From Vibrio sp. (GTDB lineage: Bacteria; Pseudomonadota; Gammaproteobacteria; Enterobacterales; Vibrionaceae), in the NCBI GenBank assembly GCA_028131545.1, contig JAOICL010000002.1:62001-126000 (forward strand): a DNA stretch of 64,000 nucleotides, written 5' to 3'. This document shows positions 19,807-29,343 of this stretch, piece by piece. Numbering within the stretch: position 1 is the stretch's first letter; every line of letters begins with the position of its first letter. The notes under the pieces were generated by a model. That model did no database searches and was not told where the DNA came from. It worked only from the letters and a program-made list of their open reading frames with translations. The position numbers and the translations under genes are program-made.

Positions 19807-20178
19807 TTACTTAATGATGATTTTAAATGATTGGTTTTGATCAGTATTTTCCAAATTGATGTGCTTTACATCCTTGCTCGTTACTTGCCATGCTTTATTC
19901 GATTCTAGTTTTACTTGCTCTGTATCAGATTGTATGAAAATCCAATTTTCATTGCTTTTTACTGAAATAGAGAATTCTTCTTCGCTCATTTGTTTAATAC
20001 TCAGTGTGCTATTATCAATCTTAAGGACACAATTTGGTTTTAATGCACATGTATACTGTTGCTCAATATGCCTTTCTTCTGTGTGTTCAAATGTACGCCA
20101 GATAAAAGCGACGATCAGCACTATCATCATGATGATAATTTGAGCTAACCGACCTTTAGTTAATGGTTGTGCCGCCAT
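19807..20178 (-). CDS. Hypothetical single-pass membrane protein
   Basis: A 123-residue protein I do not recognise. After a short basic N-terminus there is one membrane helix (about residues 11-28, IIIMMIVLIVAFIW). A periplasmic domain of mainly beta character follows, with a cysteine pair (CALKPNC). It points away from ccoN with a 281 bp divergent gap that holds an FNR-like site. A role in respiratory or copper assembly is possible from position only. Confidence 0.65.
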   Translation of the reverse strand: MAAQPLTKGRLAQIIIMMIVLIVAFIWRTFEHTEERHIEQQYTCALKPNCVLKIDNSTLSIKQMSEEEFSISVKSNENWIFIQSDTEQVKLESNKAWQVTSKDVKHINLENTDQNQSFKIIIK

Positions 20179-20196
20179 TCTTTATTACTCCGTATT

Positions 20197-20210
20197 ATGA
20201 TTAAAATCAA
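20197..20210. promoter_or_regulatory. FNR-like binding site
   Basis: ATGATTAAAATCAA matches the FNR consensus TTGATNNNNATCAA except for the first base. It lies in the divergent gap, 19 bp from the start of the minus-strand gene and about 250 bp before ccoN. FNR itself is encoded 7 kb downstream. Which promoter it serves is unclear. Confidence 0.5.
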
Positions 20211-20402
20211 AATTGTCATATAATAGGTTAAAACCTAACCTGTTATGTGGTTAATACACTGTTATTGCGAATGTAATTCGAGTATAGTGTCAGGTTGAAA
20301 ATGCCGCTTTTTTAAAGCCGATACAATACATCAAATATCTAAAATTACACAATGTTTAATGCCTCGTTTTATTTTAGTTTCTGGTGCTGGTTTGGGCGGC
20401 AT

Positions 20403-20420
20403 TGCGACATTTATGTCGCA
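20403..20420. repeat. Inverted repeat in the ccoN leader
   Basis: TGCGACAT-TT-ATGTCGCA is a perfect 8 bp inverted repeat with a 2-base centre, 39 bp before the ccoN ATG. It could be an operator or an mRNA hairpin. It has no T run. Confidence 0.5.
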
Positions 20421-20459
20421 TGATAAATAAGTGTAGTTAATTAAATTGGAACCATGTAA

Positions 20460-21887
20460 ATGAGCCAAGTACAGCAGCTAGAACAAAACTACAACTTTAC
20501 CGTCGTTCGTCAATTCACCCTAACTACTATTCTTTGGGGTATTGTCGGCATGGGTGTAGGAGTTTTGATTGCCGCTCAATTAGTTTGGCCACAGCTGAAC
20601 TTTGATACGCCGTGGTTGACGTACAGTCGTCTACGTCCATTGCATACTAATGCGGTTATTTTTGCGTTTGGTACAAGTGCGCTTTTTGCAACATCTTATT
20701 ATGTTGTTCAACGTACCTGTCAAACACGTCTATTCGGCGGCCCTCTTGCCGCATTCACTTTCTGGGGATGGCAAGCTATCATCCTTTCAGCAATCATTAC
20801 TTTGCCTCAAGGTTATACTACGAGCAAAGAGTATGCTGAATTAGAATGGCCTATTGATATTGCAATTGCCATTGTATGGATAGCTTATGCGATAGTATTC
20901 TTTGGAACCATGGTGAAACGTAAAACTTCTCATATTTACGTTGCAAACTGGTTCTTCGGTGCGTTCATCCTAACGGTTGCTGTATTGCATATCGTAAACA
21001 GCATGGCAATACCAGTATCTATGGGTAAATCTTACTCTATTTACTCCGGTGCTGTTGATGCGATGATACAGTGGTGGTACGGCCATAATGCTGTAGGTTT
21101 CTTACTTACTGCTGGCTTCCTTGGTATGATGTATTACTTCGTACCAAAGCAAGCTGAGCGTCCAGTATATTCTTACCGCTTATCTATCGTGCACTTCTGG
21201 GCATTGATTTCTTTATACATTTGGGCTGGCCCACACCATCTACATTATACAGCACTACCAGATTGGACTCAGTCTGTTGGTATGGTAATGTCTTTAGTGT
21301 TATTTGCACCATCTTGGGGTGGCATGATCAACGGTATCATGACTCTTTCAGGTGCTTGGCATAAGCTTCGTTATGACCCTATTCTTCGTTTCCTAATCGT
21401 TTCACTATCATTCTATGGTATGTCGACGTTCGAAGGCCCTATGATGGCGATTAAATCAGTGAATGCCCTATCGCATTATACTGATTGGACCATAGGCCAC
21501 GTACACTCGGGTGCATTAGGATGGGTTGCGATGGTTTCAATTGGTTCTCTATACCACTTGATTCCAAGATTGTTTGGTCAAGGCCGTATGTACTCCATGA
21601 AAATGGTTAATACGCACTTCTGGCTAGCAACTATCGGTACTGTTCTTTATATCGTTGCAATGTGGATTTCTGGTGTTACTCAAGGCCTAATGTGGCGTGC
21701 AGTTAACCCAGATGGTACGTTAACGTACAGCTTTGTAGAATCACTACAAGCATCTTACCCACTTTACTTTGTACGCTTTATTGGTGGTCTGACATTCCTA
21801 TCTGGTATGTTCTTAATGGCTTACAATACTTACAAAACTGTTACAGCTCCTAAAGAGAGTCTGAAAGCAGTTAAGCAACCGGCTTAA
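20460..21887 (+). CDS. ccoN: cbb3-type cytochrome c oxidase subunit I
   Basis: Catalytic subunit of the high-affinity oxidase used at low oxygen; it holds haem b and the haem b3-CuB centre in the inner membrane. The 475 residues form about 12 membrane helices. Conserved histidines are seen in [12 protein letters not shown], in [18 protein letters not shown] (CuB region), in [15 protein letters not shown] and in [11 protein letters not shown]. It is the first gene of ccoNOQP, with ccoO 13 bp after it. The upstream gap holds an FNR-like site and a palindrome. Confidence 0.97.
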   Translation: MSQVQQLEQNYNFTVVRQFTLTTILWGIVGMGVGVLIAAQLVWPQLNFDTPWLTYSRLRPLHTNAVIFAFGTSALFATSYYVVQRTCQTRLFGGPLAAFTFWGWQAIILSAIITLPQGYTTSKEYAELEWPIDIAIAIVWIAYAIVFFGTMVKRKTSHIYVANWFFGAFILTVAVLHIVNSMAIPVSMGKSYSIYSGAVDAMIQWWYGHNAVGFLLTAGFLGMMYYFVPKQAERPVYSYRLSIVHFWALISLYIWAGPHHLHYTALPDWTQSVGMVMSLVLFAPSWGGMINGIMTLSGAWHKLRYDPILRFLIVSLSFYGMSTFEGPMMAIKSVNALSHYTDWTIGHVHSGALGWVAMVSIGSLYHLIPRLFGQGRMYSMKMVNTHFWLATIGTVLYIVAMWISGVTQGLMWRAVNPDGTLTYSFVESLQASYPLYFVRFIGGLTFLSGMFLMAYNTYKTVTAPKESLKAVKQPA

Positions 21888-21900
21888 GGAGATTTGATTA

Positions 21901-22524
21901 ATGGGTGATAATAACTCGAATAATCGTCATGAGCTGATTGAACGTAATGTTGGCTTATTGGCTGTACTGATTATTTTTGCAATCAGTTTAGGTGCATTAG
22001 TGGAAATTGTTCCTCTAATGTATCAAGATCAAACAACAAAACCAGTTAAGAATCTGCGCCCTTATACTGCGTTAGAAATGGAAGGTCGTGACATATACAT
22101 CCGTGAAGGTTGTACTGTATGTCACAGCCAAATGATCCGCCCTTTCCGTGCTGAAACGGAACGATACGGTCATTACTCTGTTGCTGGCGAAAGTGTGTGG
22201 GAACACCCATTCCTATGGGGTTCAAAACGTACAGGTCCTGATCTAGCTCGTGTTGGTGGTCGTTATTCTGATGAATGGCATCGTGTTCACTTGATTAACC
22301 CTCGTGATGTTGTGCCTGAATCAAATATGCCTGGCTTCCCATGGCTTGAAGAAAATAAGCTTGATGGAAAACTTACCCAGAAGAAACTGGAAATTTTCCG
22401 AGATAGCTTCGGCGTACCTTATACTGATGAGCAGATCGCAAGTGCTTCTTCTGACGTAAAAGGTAAAACAGAGATGGATGCATTAATTGCATATCTTCAA
22501 TCTCTTGGTCATGCAATGAAATAA
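21901..22524 (+). CDS. ccoO: cbb3-type cytochrome c oxidase subunit II, mono-haem
   Basis: Membrane-anchored cytochrome c subunit of the cbb3 oxidase. One N-terminal helix ([21 protein letters not shown]) is followed by a periplasmic domain with the haem c motif CTVCHSQ and the axial-ligand region NMPGFPW. The typical YIREGC and QMIRPF stretches are present. The length of 207 residues is normal. AAGGAG lies ahead of the start. Confidence 0.97.
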   Translation: MGDNNSNNRHELIERNVGLLAVLIIFAISLGALVEIVPLMYQDQTTKPVKNLRPYTALEMEGRDIYIREGCTVCHSQMIRPFRAETERYGHYSVAGESVWEHPFLWGSKRTGPDLARVGGRYSDEWHRVHLINPRDVVPESNMPGFPWLEENKLDGKLTQKKLEIFRDSFGVPYTDEQIASASSDVKGKTEMDALIAYLQSLGHAMK

Positions 22525-22537
22525 TAAGGTGGCATTT

Positions 22538-22714
22538 ATGGATATTGGTACTTTTCATGCTTTATGGACACTAGTGCTATTTATCTGCTTCATGGGTGTG
22601 GTTTGGTGGGCTTATGGTAGCAAACGCCGTAAAGCACGTTTTGATGAAGCCGCTAACCTTGTTTTTGCGGATGAAGAACAAGAAACTTCGAAAAACTCAG
22701 GAGTGTCAAAGTAA
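22538..22714 (+). CDS. ccoQ: cbb3-type oxidase small subunit CcoQ
   Basis: A 58-residue protein with one membrane helix (FHALWTLVLFICFMGVVWWAY), then the basic and acidic tail typical of CcoQ/FixQ. I use the ATG at 22538, 8 bases after AAGG, rather than the GTG at 22529, which overlaps that ribosome binding site. The stop overlaps the start of ccoP by one base (TAATG). Confidence 0.92.
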   Translation: MDIGTFHALWTLVLFICFMGVVWWAYGSKRRKARFDEAANLVFADEEQETSKNSGVSK

Positions 22715-23688
22715 TGACTACATTTTGGAGTCTTTGGATCATCATCATTACTGTCGGTACGCTTGTTGGCTGTGCAATCATCTTAAGATGGTGTCTAGGA
22801 AATAATACAGGCATTAAAGAAGGTGATGATATGGGCCACGAGTACGATGGTATTCGTGAGATCAATAACCCACCACCTAAGTGGTGGTCATACTTATTCG
22901 TTAGCACATTTGTGTTTGCTGCGGTTTATTTTGCTCTGTACCCAGGTTTAGGTAGCTTTAAAGGCTTCTTGAATTGGACAAGTTCTAATCAATTGGTTCA
23001 GACAGCAGATGACTCTAAGCAACATTTAGAAAGCTACGATCCTTCTCAAAGCATCGACCAATATGCTTTAGAGCTTGAAATGTCAGATAAAACATTTGGT
23101 GAAGCATTAACTAAGCTTGCTCGTAATGACGGTAAACTTATTGCTATCCCAGAAATTGCTGAGAATGACGATGCTCTTAAAGTAGGTCAGCGACTTTTCC
23201 TACAAAACTGTGCTCAATGTCATGGTTCAGATGCTCGTGGTCAAAAAGGTTTCCCTAACCTAACTGACAAAGCATGGCTATATGGCGGTGAACCTGAAGC
23301 TATCGTTACAACGATTATGCATGGTCGTGTTGGTGAAATGCCAGCATGGAAAGATGCTTTAGGTGCTGATGGTGTTCAAGAAGTAGTTACCTACGCTCTT
23401 AGCCTATCAGGTCGTAAAGTGAATGATCGTGATGCTCAAGCGGGTAAAAATCGCTTTGTAGTATGTGCAGCTTGTCATGGTACAGATGGTAAGGGTAACC
23501 CTGCTGTTGGTGCACCAGATTTAACAGACCAAGATTGGTTATTCGGTGGCTCTCGCGCTGCTGTTACAGAAACAGTCATGAATGGTCGTTCTGGTGTTAT
23601 GCCGGCTTGGAAGGATATCCTAGGTGAAGACAAAGTGCAGCTAGTTGGTGCTTATGTCTGGAGCTTAAGCAACAAAGAAGACAAATAA
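22714..23688 (+). CDS. ccoP: cbb3-type cytochrome c oxidase subunit III, di-haem
   Basis: Electron entry subunit with two haem c groups. Membrane segments near residues 5-25 and 55-75 are followed by the periplasmic part with CAQCHGSDARGQKG and CAACHGTDGKGNP. Each haem domain has its methionine ligand (GEMPAWKDAL and GVMPAWKDIL). The 324 residues match the family. Start overlaps ccoQ stop. A terminator follows, so the assembly genes downstream are probably partly uncoupled. Confidence 0.97.
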   Translation: MTTFWSLWIIIITVGTLVGCAIILRWCLGNNTGIKEGDDMGHEYDGIREINNPPPKWWSYLFVSTFVFAAVYFALYPGLGSFKGFLNWTSSNQLVQTADDSKQHLESYDPSQSIDQYALELEMSDKTFGEALTKLARNDGKLIAIPEIAENDDALKVGQRLFLQNCAQCHGSDARGQKGFPNLTDKAWLYGGEPEAIVTTIMHGRVGEMPAWKDALGADGVQEVVTYALSLSGRKVNDRDAQAGKNRFVVCAACHGTDGKGNPAVGAPDLTDQDWLFGGSRAAVTETVMNGRSGVMPAWKDILGEDKVQLVGAYVWSLSNKEDK

Positions 23689-23705
23689 CATTTTGTTTCT
23701 AACTT

Positions 23706-23735
23706 AAAGCCCCTTTTAGGGGCTTTATTCTTTTT
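23706..23735 (+). terminator. Terminator of ccoNOQP
   Basis: The 8 bp stem AAAGCCCC-TTTTA-GGGGCTTT is followed by ATTCTTTTT. The tract is imperfect, so read-through into fixH is possible. Confidence 0.8.
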
Positions 23736-23758
23736 CACAATAATTTGAGAGCTTTTTT

Positions 23759-24241
23759 ATGGTAAAGCCTTGGTATAAGCAATTTTGGCCGTGGTTTCTA
23801 ATTTTACTTCCTATGACGGTTGTTTTCTGGACTGTAATAACGGTTATCATCTTTTCTGATAACCAAGTATCATTAGTTACTGAGGATTACTATAAAAAAG
23901 GGAAAGGCATTAACATTGATTTAACTAAAATCAATGTTGCAAAAGAAATGCAATTAAATGCTGATGTTTCAAATGACGATAAATATATTTATATTGAATT
24001 ATCTAAGGGTACATTGAAAAACTACCCAGCTCTAAATGTAGAATTTACTCATAGGACATTAGCAGATAGAGACTTCTCTCACCTTCTGACATCGGATGCT
24101 AATGGTGTGTATCGATTAGAATATAAAAATGACATTTTAGGCCCATGGTTCATTAAAGTAATGGCTCACGATAAAAAGTGGATTGTTCAAGGTCGCGTTA
24201 ATTTCCCTTCTTCATCCCCTACTACTTTACTTCAATATTAA
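23759..24241 (+). CDS. FixH family protein
   Basis: Membrane protein needed for cbb3 oxidase assembly in the FixGHIS type of cluster. The 160 residues start with KPWYKQFWPWFLILLPMTVVFWTVITVIIF, a single helix with the family WPW pattern. SLVTEDYYKKGKGIN, a conserved FixH signature, follows, and then a small periplasmic beta domain. It is followed by ccoI after 5 bp. Confidence 0.9.
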   Translation: MVKPWYKQFWPWFLILLPMTVVFWTVITVIIFSDNQVSLVTEDYYKKGKGINIDLTKINVAKEMQLNADVSNDDKYIYIELSKGTLKNYPALNVEFTHRTLADRDFSHLLTSDANGVYRLEYKNDILGPWFIKVMAHDKKWIVQGRVNFPSSSPTTLLQY

Positions 24242-24246
24242 CAAGT

Positions 24247-26622
24247 ATGTCTGATAAAACCTGTTACCACTGTGGGGATCTGATTCCCCATAATACCAAT
24301 CTGTCTGTCATCATTTTAGAAGAAAAAAGAGAGATGTGTTGCTCTGGCTGCCAAGCCGTTGCAGAGACTATTATTGAAAGTGGTTTATCATCCTATTATC
24401 AATATCGGACAGAACAAGCTGATAAAGTGGACTTGGTTCCAGAACAACTATTACTCTATAAGCAATATGATACGCCTGAAACTCAAGCAGAGTTTATCAG
24501 TAAATCGAACGATCTATCCCATGTTACACTGTCACTTGATGGTGTTTCTTGTGCAGCCTGTGCTTGGTTAATTGAAAAACACCTGAGTCGTCTATCAGGT
24601 GTTCACCAAATACGCGTTAATACCACAACCAATCGAGCTCACTTATCATGGAATAATGATGTTATTTTATTAAGTGACTTGATTACGGCGATACATAATT
24701 TAGGTTATAAAGCCGCTCCATTTGAAACTGATAAACAAGAGGCTCTTTATCATAAGAAAATGAAGCAATATCAATATCGACTTGGTATTGCTGGCTTAGG
24801 TACAATGCAAGTTATGATGCTAGCTGTTGCATTGTACTTTGAAGTATTTTCTGATCTTGAAGAAGAATTCAAAAATTATTTTCGATGGGTTAGTTTAATT
24901 TTTGCTACTCCAGTTTTACTCTATTCAGCATTACCCTTCTATATTAATGCCTGGCGTAGCCTAAAAGCTCGTTCATTAGGGATGGATGTCCCCGTTTCTA
25001 TTGCTCTCATTTTTGCTTATGTGGCGAGTGTCATTGCTACGATTCAAGAAACGGGAGAAGTGTTCTACGAATCCATTTCTATGTTTACGTTCTTTTTATT
25101 ACTTGGTCGATTTTTAGAAATAAGAGCAAGGCGTAAAGCAGCGGCAGCCAGTGGTAATTTACTAAAACTATTGCCAAAAATAGCGACTCTTGAAGATGGC
25201 TCTCAAGTCCCAGTCAATACACTAACTCCAGGAATGAAAGTTAGAGTAAACCCTGGTGAATCCATTCCAGCCGACGGTATCATTCTATCAGGGCAAGCTA
25301 ATGTAGAAGAGTCGATGCTAACAGGTGAATCATTGCCGGTTAGTAAGCACACCGGTAGTTTAGCTTATGCAGGTACGATTAATACCGATGGTAATTTCAT
25401 ATTAAAAATTAATAAAACAAAGGCTGAAAGTATGCTTTCGACCATTGTTCGATTACAAGAAGAAGCTCAATTAAGTAAACCCAAAATTGCCGCGATTGCT
25501 GATGTTATCTCGCGTTATTTTGTCGCTTGTATTCTCTTTATTTCGGCTGCCACATGGTTGTACTGGCATTATATTGAAGGCTCATCAGATGCCTTTTGGA
25601 TCATGTTATCCGTTCTTGTTGCAACCTGCCCTTGTGCACTTTCACTAGCGACACCGACAGCACTGACCTGTGGAACCAGTCGATTAAGTCAATTAGGAAT
25701 TTTGTTGAAGAAAGGACATGTGTTTGAAACTTTGTGTAAAGTTAATCATGTTATTTTGGATAAAACAGGGACTTTAACCCATGGTGATATTCGGATTTCA
25801 GACATAACTACTTTTGAGAACTATTCTAAATCCTTTGCATTGAAACTTGCTGCTTCCTTAGAAAGTCATGCTAATCACCCTATATCAAAATCATTTATAG
25901 TGCATCAAGATGCTTCTGTACAAGTTATTGATGTCCAAAATGAAATAGGTTCTGGTTTACATGGCTTATTTCAAGGAGAACACATCAAGATCGGTAATGC
26001 CGAATTTTCTGATATCCCTATTGAACGACAGCAACAAAACGCCATCTATTTATCATTAAATCAACAACATATCGCGACATTTATATTAGAAGATACCATT
26101 CGCCTCGAAAGCCTTGATTTCATTAAATCACTCAAAACGAAAGGCATTAAAATCTCTTTATTAACCGGTGATACAGAGCAGAATACTCAATTTATTCGAG
26201 AACAAGTTTCTTTTGACCATGTTACGACGAATGCCAAACCTAATGATAAATTAACTTTTTTAAATCAATACAAAGAACATGATATCACTTTGATGATAGG
26301 TGATGGTATCAATGATGCCCCTATACTATCGGGAGCTCACCTTTCGATTGCTATGGGAGGCGGTACCGACGTTGCCAAATCATCATCTGATTTAGTACTT
26401 TTAAGTGATAAGTTAGATCATGTTTTAAAAGCTCGTGAATTAGCGGAATTTACTAGGAAAATCATACGACAAAACTTACTATGGGCTCTTGGGTATAATT
26501 TACTCATACTACCTCTTGCTGTTTTGGGACTTGTCGCTCCTTATATTGCCGTAATAGGTATGTCAGCGAGTTCTATTATTGTTGTTTCTAATTCATTACG
26601 CTTACTGTCCAAATCTTTTTAA
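24247..26622 (+). CDS. ccoI: Copper-translocating P-type ATPase for cbb3 assembly
   Basis: Exports or delivers copper needed to metallate the cbb3 oxidase. The 791 residues begin with a cysteine cluster (CYHCGDLI, CCSGC) typical of FixI/CcoI. An HMA domain with GVSCAACAW follows, then eight membrane helices with CPCALSLATP. The phosphorylation motif DKTGTLTHGD has its aspartate at residue 505, and the hinge is GDGINDAPIL. A matS-like 13-mer falls within the HMA-linker coding region at 24523. ccoS follows after 10 bp. Confidence 0.95.
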   Translation: MSDKTCYHCGDLIPHNTNLSVIILEEKREMCCSGCQAVAETIIESGLSSYYQYRTEQADKVDLVPEQLLLYKQYDTPETQAEFISKSNDLSHVTLSLDGVSCAACAWLIEKHLSRLSGVHQIRVNTTTNRAHLSWNNDVILLSDLITAIHNLGYKAAPFETDKQEALYHKKMKQYQYRLGIAGLGTMQVMMLAVALYFEVFSDLEEEFKNYFRWVSLIFATPVLLYSALPFYINAWRSLKARSLGMDVPVSIALIFAYVASVIATIQETGEVFYESISMFTFFLLLGRFLEIRARRKAAAASGNLLKLLPKIATLEDGSQVPVNTLTPGMKVRVNPGESIPADGIILSGQANVEESMLTGESLPVSKHTGSLAYAGTINTDGNFILKINKTKAESMLSTIVRLQEEAQLSKPKIAAIADVISRYFVACILFISAATWLYWHYIEGSSDAFWIMLSVLVATCPCALSLATPTALTCGTSRLSQLGILLKKGHVFETLCKVNHVILDKTGTLTHGDIRISDITTFENYSKSFALKLAASLESHANHPISKSFIVHQDASVQVIDVQNEIGSGLHGLFQGEHIKIGNAEFSDIPIERQQQNAIYLSLNQQHIATFILEDTIRLESLDFIKSLKTKGIKISLLTGDTEQNTQFIREQVSFDHVTTNAKPNDKLTFLNQYKEHDITLMIGDGINDAPILSGAHLSIAMGGGTDVAKSSSDLVLLSDKLDHVLKARELAEFTRKIIRQNLLWALGYNLLILPLAVLGLVAPYIAVIGMSASSIIVVSNSLRLLSKSF
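24523..24535. other. matS-like site inside ccoI
   Basis: GTTACACTGTCAC is identical to the site in front of matP (18607) and has one mismatch to matS, at position 3. It encodes His-Val-Thr-Leu-Ser, so chance is possible. Confidence 0.45.
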
Positions 26623-26632
26623 TAGGAATCTT

Positions 26633-26800
26633 ATGGAAAGCTTATATTTATTGATCCCCATAGCCATTATTCTCGTGGCTATCGCTATAGCTATATTTTT
26701 ATGGGCTGTAAAAAGTGACCAGTTTGAAGATTTAGAGAGACAAGGTCATAGCATTTTATTTGATGAAGATTTAGAAAAAAAAGATAAGGAGAATCGATGA
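26633..26800 (+). CDS. ccoS: cbb3-type oxidase assembly protein CcoS
   Basis: A 55-residue assembly protein with one membrane helix (LYLLIPIAIILVAIAIAIFLWAV). The family signature WAVKSDQFEDLERQGHSIL-DED follows. I use the ATG at 26633, which has AGGA upstream; the open frame extends back into ccoI without family match. Its stop overlaps the next gene by four bases (ATGA). Confidence 0.95.
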   Translation: MESLYLLIPIAIILVAIAIAIFLWAVKSDQFEDLERQGHSILFDEDLEKKDKENR

Positions 26801-27495
26801 ATATTCCTGATTTACTGACTGCATTCACGATTGGACTAGTAGGTTCTGCGCATTGTTTTAGTATGTGCGGTGGGGTGGCCTCGATGCTATCCAGTCAAAC
26901 GAAAAACCATCCAATATCAACCCCTCTATTTTACAATTTGGGTCGTATCATCAGTTATAGTGTTATGGGGGCTCTTGTGGGCGGAGCGCTTGCTGTTATC
27001 GCAACGTTAAGCGATTTGAAATATCTTGCGGCAACAGTTCGTTTAATTTCTGGTGTATTTCTGATTCTATTAGCCTTCTATATCGCACAATGGTGGAATG
27101 GATTAGCGTCCATCGAAAAGTTAGGGCATAAAATCTGGCGACGGTTACAACCCTATGCAAGTTCCATGCTTCCTATCAAATCTCCTATGGGTGCCTTACC
27201 TTTTGGAATGCTATGGGGATGGCTACCCTGTGGGCTTGTCTATTCAAGTTTAAGTTGGGCCGCGACTTCCGGCAATTGGTTGAGCGGTGCATCGATTATG
27301 TTTGCATTTGGATTAGGGACACTCCCTGCAATGATCTTTGTCGGTGTGGCCGCAAAAAAAGTTCAATCGCTACGTTCATCATCTATATTTAAGAACATAG
27401 CAGGTGTTTTGATTTTAGCTTACGCTGTATTTATTATTATCACGACATTAATGATGTTAATAAATATGGGAGGCGGAATGCACCATCATCATTAG
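26797..27495 (+). CDS. Sulfite exporter TauE/SafE family (COG2836) membrane protein
   Basis: A 232-residue polytopic membrane protein of the type often found at the end of cco/fix clusters. Its first helix has LVGSAHCFSMCGGVASML, where the cysteine and histidine may bind metal. About six helices are present, with PFGMLWGWLPCGLVYS in the middle. It ends in a run of four histidines (GGGMHHHH), which may also bind metal. A role in copper supply to the oxidase is inferred from position. It overlaps ccoS by 4 bp. Confidence 0.85.
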   Translation: MNIPDLLTAFTIGLVGSAHCFSMCGGVASMLSSQTKNHPISTPLFYNLGRIISYSVMGALVGGALAVIATLSDLKYLAATVRLISGVFLILLAFYIAQWWNGLASIEKLGHKIWRRLQPYASSMLPIKSPMGALPFGMLWGWLPCGLVYSSLSWAATSGNWLSGASIMFAFGLGTLPAMIFVGVAAKKVQSLRSSSIFKNIAGVLILAYAVFIIITTLMMLINMGGGMHHHH

Positions 27496-27513
27496 TAGGA
27501 AACCAGAACACAT

Positions 27514-28230
27514 ATGAATAAACCTATCAATACACCGATTCACTGTAATGATTGCAGTATTAGTCAACTTTGTGTTCCTTTCTCTTTGTCCAATACCGAA
27601 ATGGACAAACTTGATTCTATTATTAATCGTAAGCGCCCTTTTCAAAAAGGGCAATTCATCTTTAATGCAGGACAAAAGCTCTCCTCTCTTTATGCCGTTA
27701 GATCTGGATCGTTTAAAAGTTACATTGTTACTGAGGATGGCTCTGAAAAAATTACGGGGTTCCATTTGGCTGGCGATCTCATTGGTTTTGATGCAATCAA
27801 TGATGAAGAGCATCCTAGCTTCGCCATTGCGTTAGAAACATCGATGATATGTGAAATCCCTTATGACACCCTTGAGTTGCTATCAGGGCAAATACCAAAG
27901 TTACGACACCAATTGTTTCGTCTAATGAGTAATGAAATAAAGAGTGACCAAGAACTCTTTTTATTACTCTCTTCAAAAACAGCTGAAGAACGTATGGCTA
28001 CGTTCATACACTCCCTTTCCGTTCGATTTCAGCAGCGTGGATTAAGTAATACACATTTTCGCCTCCCAATGACCAGAACAGATATGGGTAATTATTTAGG
28101 CTTAACTGTCGAAACAGTCAGTCGCTTAATCAGTAAATTCCATAAACTTCATATCATTAATGTAAACGGCAAAGAAATCGAGATCAAAGACTTAGAGCAA
28201 CTTAAAGTTTTAGCGCAAGAATCTAACTAA
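27514..28230 (+). CDS. fnr: FNR oxygen-sensing transcription regulator
   Basis: Global regulator that binds DNA when its 4Fe-4S cluster is intact without oxygen. The 238 residues keep all four cluster cysteines, at 11, 14, 20 and 113 (equivalent to 20, 23, 29 and 122 in E. coli). The cyclic-nucleotide-binding-like fold, dimer helix and Crp-type HTH with [12 protein letters not shown] are present. It lies just after the cbb3 assembly genes, and an FNR-like box precedes ccoN, so regulator and target are linked. uspE follows as its neighbour, similar to E. coli. Confidence 0.97.
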   Translation: MNKPINTPIHCNDCSISQLCVPFSLSNTEMDKLDSIINRKRPFQKGQFIFNAGQKLSSLYAVRSGSFKSYIVTEDGSEKITGFHLAGDLIGFDAINDEEHPSFAIALETSMICEIPYDTLELLSGQIPKLRHQLFRLMSNEIKSDQELFLLLSSKTAEERMATFIHSLSVRFQQRGLSNTHFRLPMTRTDMGNYLGLTVETVSRLISKFHKLHIINVNGKEIEIKDLEQLKVLAQESN

Positions 28231-28288
28231 ATGGTCTAAGATCGGCTAAAGTAATAATAGGATTACTGAAACGCTGTAGGGTAACAGA

Positions 28289-29230
28289 ATGAGTATTTAT
28301 AATAAGATTCTCGTTGTCGCTGATATAGAGCATGAAGAGCAAGTTGCCTTTGCCCGTGCTATTCAGCTTGCAAAAAAAAGTCGTTCAAGAAGTCATATTT
28401 CTTTCTTTTTACCGATCTATGACTTCTCTTATGATATGACATCGATGCTTTCTTCCACTGAAAGGGATGCTATGCGTCAAGGCGTTATTGCGCAAAGAGA
28501 AGAATGGCTTAAAGAACTGGCTGAACCTTATCTTTCTGATGACTATGATATTGATATCAAAGTTGTTTGGCACCATAGAGATTACGAATCAATCATATCC
28601 GAAGTCTATGAAGGTAAACATGATATCGTCATTAAAGCAACTCGACAGCATGATTTGCTTGAAAACATTATCTTTACACCGACAGATTGGCATTTATTGC
28701 GTAAATGCCCATGCCCTGTACTACTGGCTAAAAATGCAGATTGGTTAGAGAGCTCTAACATTATTGCTTCTGTCCATGTAGGTTCTGAATCGGAAACTCA
28801 TCATGCTCTTAATGATGTAATTATTGAGCAGATGCTTAATATCGCAGACCGATTTGATTCCTCCCCATATTTAGTGAACGCTTATCCGGCAACGCCAGCA
28901 AGCGTAACAATAGAATTGCCTGAATTTGATCCGGCAACCTATACAAACGCAGTGAGAGCGCATCATTTAACATCAATGAAAGCCTTACGACAAAAGCATC
29001 ACTTGTCTGAAGAACAAACCGTTGTTGAGCAAGGTTTACCCGAAGAAGTTATACCTGAAAGTGTCAGTAAATTAGATGCTGCCTTGGTTGTTTTGGGGAC
29101 TACAGGTAGAACAGGCCTGTCTGCGGTGTTCATAGGAAATACTGCAGAGCAGATGATTGATAGTATTAACTGCGACGTATTAGCGATTAAACCACCAGGT
29201 TATGTCTGCCCTCTGGCTCCCAAGCATTAA
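28289..29230 (+). CDS. uspE: Universal stress protein E, tandem Usp
   Basis: Cytoplasmic stress protein with two Usp domains in tandem over 313 residues. The first domain (about 1-150) is degenerate at the nucleotide site. The second ends with the ATP-binding pattern GTTGRTGLSAVFIGNTAEQMI. The position next to fnr is as in E. coli. AGGG lies ahead of the start, and a terminator follows. Confidence 0.94.
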   Translation: MSIYNKILVVADIEHEEQVAFARAIQLAKKSRSRSHISFFLPIYDFSYDMTSMLSSTERDAMRQGVIAQREEWLKELAEPYLSDDYDIDIKVVWHHRDYESIISEVYEGKHDIVIKATRQHDLLENIIFTPTDWHLLRKCPCPVLLAKNADWLESSNIIASVHVGSESETHHALNDVIIEQMLNIADRFDSSPYLVNAYPATPASVTIELPEFDPATYTNAVRAHHLTSMKALRQKHHLSEEQTVVEQGLPEEVIPESVSKLDAALVVLGTTGRTGLSAVFIGNTAEQMIDSINCDVLAIKPPGYVCPLAPKH

Positions 29231-29247
29231 AACTCAGAATAATATAC

Positions 29248-29272
29248 AGGCCACTGACATGTGGCCTTTTTT
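29248..29272 (+). terminator. Terminator of uspE
   Basis: The stem AGGCCAC-TGACAT-GTGGCCT is followed by a T run. Confidence 0.92.
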
Positions 29273-29343
29273 ATATCTTGATGTTCTATAATTAAATCCT
29301 GTATCATACGCCCCTAATTTTTTAAAGATATCGGTTGTTTACC

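Noticed and set aside
19856..20143. 95-codon plus-strand frame opposite the 19807-20178 gene
   Set aside because: It has a cysteine/serine-rich composition with no coherent domain. The minus-strand frame has a clear membrane helix and soluble domain.
27719..27731. GTTACATTGTTAC inside fnr as a further matS-like site
   Set aside because: It has two mismatches and is a direct rather than inverted arrangement of half sites. It is not counted as matS.
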